Part shown: positions 6,266 to 6,328 of the stretch, one piece after another
Numbering within the stretch: position 1 is the first letter of the stretch
How the letters are laid out: each line of letters opens with the position of its first letter
DNA from: Caldifarciminota bacterium
GTDB taxonomy: Bacteria; Hydrothermota; Hydrothermia; B15-G9; DRBW01
Assembly: GCA_011042705.1 (NCBI GenBank)
Contig: DRBW01000025.1
Coordinates: forward strand, 1 to 6,328
Reading direction: 5' to 3'
DNA length: 6,328 nt
The notes under the pieces: generated by a model
What the model was told of the DNA's origin: nothing
Databases searched by the model: none
Seen by the model: the letters and a program-made list of their open reading frames with translations, nothing else
Made by a program: the position numbers and the translations under genes

Positions 6266-6302
6266 TTTTTGCATATTGCAATTCCGTCTTAATATGCAAA
6301 AA
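6266..6302. repeat. 12-base-pair AT-rich inverted repeat in the TTGCA-rich upstream region
   Basis: TTTTTGCATATT (6266-6277) is complementary to AATATGCAAAAA (6291-6302) across a 13-base spacer. A smaller palindrome TTGCA-TAT-TGCAA overlaps the left arm (6269-6281), and outer CTGGA/TCCAG (6250-6254, 6305-6309) could extend the structure. The stem is AT-rich and lacks a T run on the proper side, so it is unlikely to be a terminator. It may be an operator for the OmpA-like gene or for a gene beyond the window. Nothing else in 6131-6328 looks like a gene. Confidence 0.55.
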
Positions 6303-6328
6303 AGTCCAGCTCGGTAAAGGGCTGTCAC

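Noticed and set aside
5838..6317. Plus-strand open frame of 159 codons running into the upstream region
   Set aside because: The first half is antisense to the signal peptide and barrel of the OmpA-like gene, the second half crosses its promoter, and the translation has no domain.

Overview
The window looks like chromosomal DNA from a Gram-negative bacterium of the FCB type or a related candidate phylum (for example WOR-3, Hydrothermae, KSB1 or Cloacimonadota-like). The reasons are two adjacent secreted proteins ending in FlgD-like/type-A sorting domains of the kind used by type IX secretion, a PorV/UPF0164-like outer-membrane barrel, and an OmpA-family protein carrying CarboxypepD_reg-like repeats. 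Arginine is often encoded by AGA/AGG and isoleucine by ATA, which hints at a thermophile. The phylum assignment is an inference from gene content, not a measurement.

Layout. The plus strand starts with the last codons of a secreted protein (to 94), followed 39 bases later by a complete small secreted protein (134-883; signal peptide, PPC-like beta domain, C-terminal sorting-type domain). A strong rho-independent terminator follows (906-950). Bases 951-1443 hold no convincing gene. The rest is read from the minus strand: a three-part envelope protein of outer-membrane barrel, two regulatory-like beta domains and OmpA domain (6076 to 4373) with its own promoter and terminator; then a bifunctional class A penicillin-binding protein (4249 to 2180) with a near-consensus promoter placed so that its mRNA should be leaderless; then a small predicted outer-membrane barrel (2190 to 1444) that overlaps the end of the penicillin-binding protein gene by 11 bases and is probably translationally coupled to it.

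Together these genes concern the cell envelope: peptidoglycan synthesis (PBP1A), attachment of the outer membrane to peptidoglycan (OmpA domain), an outer-membrane barrel, and exported surface proteins. No mobile element, CRISPR array, rRNA or tRNA is visible. The points most worth a second look are the leaderless promoter of the PBP gene, the OmpA domain whose usual peptidoglycan-binding aspartate is a serine and which carries the protein's only two cysteines side by side, the unexplained 490-base gap, and the TTGCA-rich palindromic region upstream of the OmpA-like gene. I did not find a clearly new multi-gene system.
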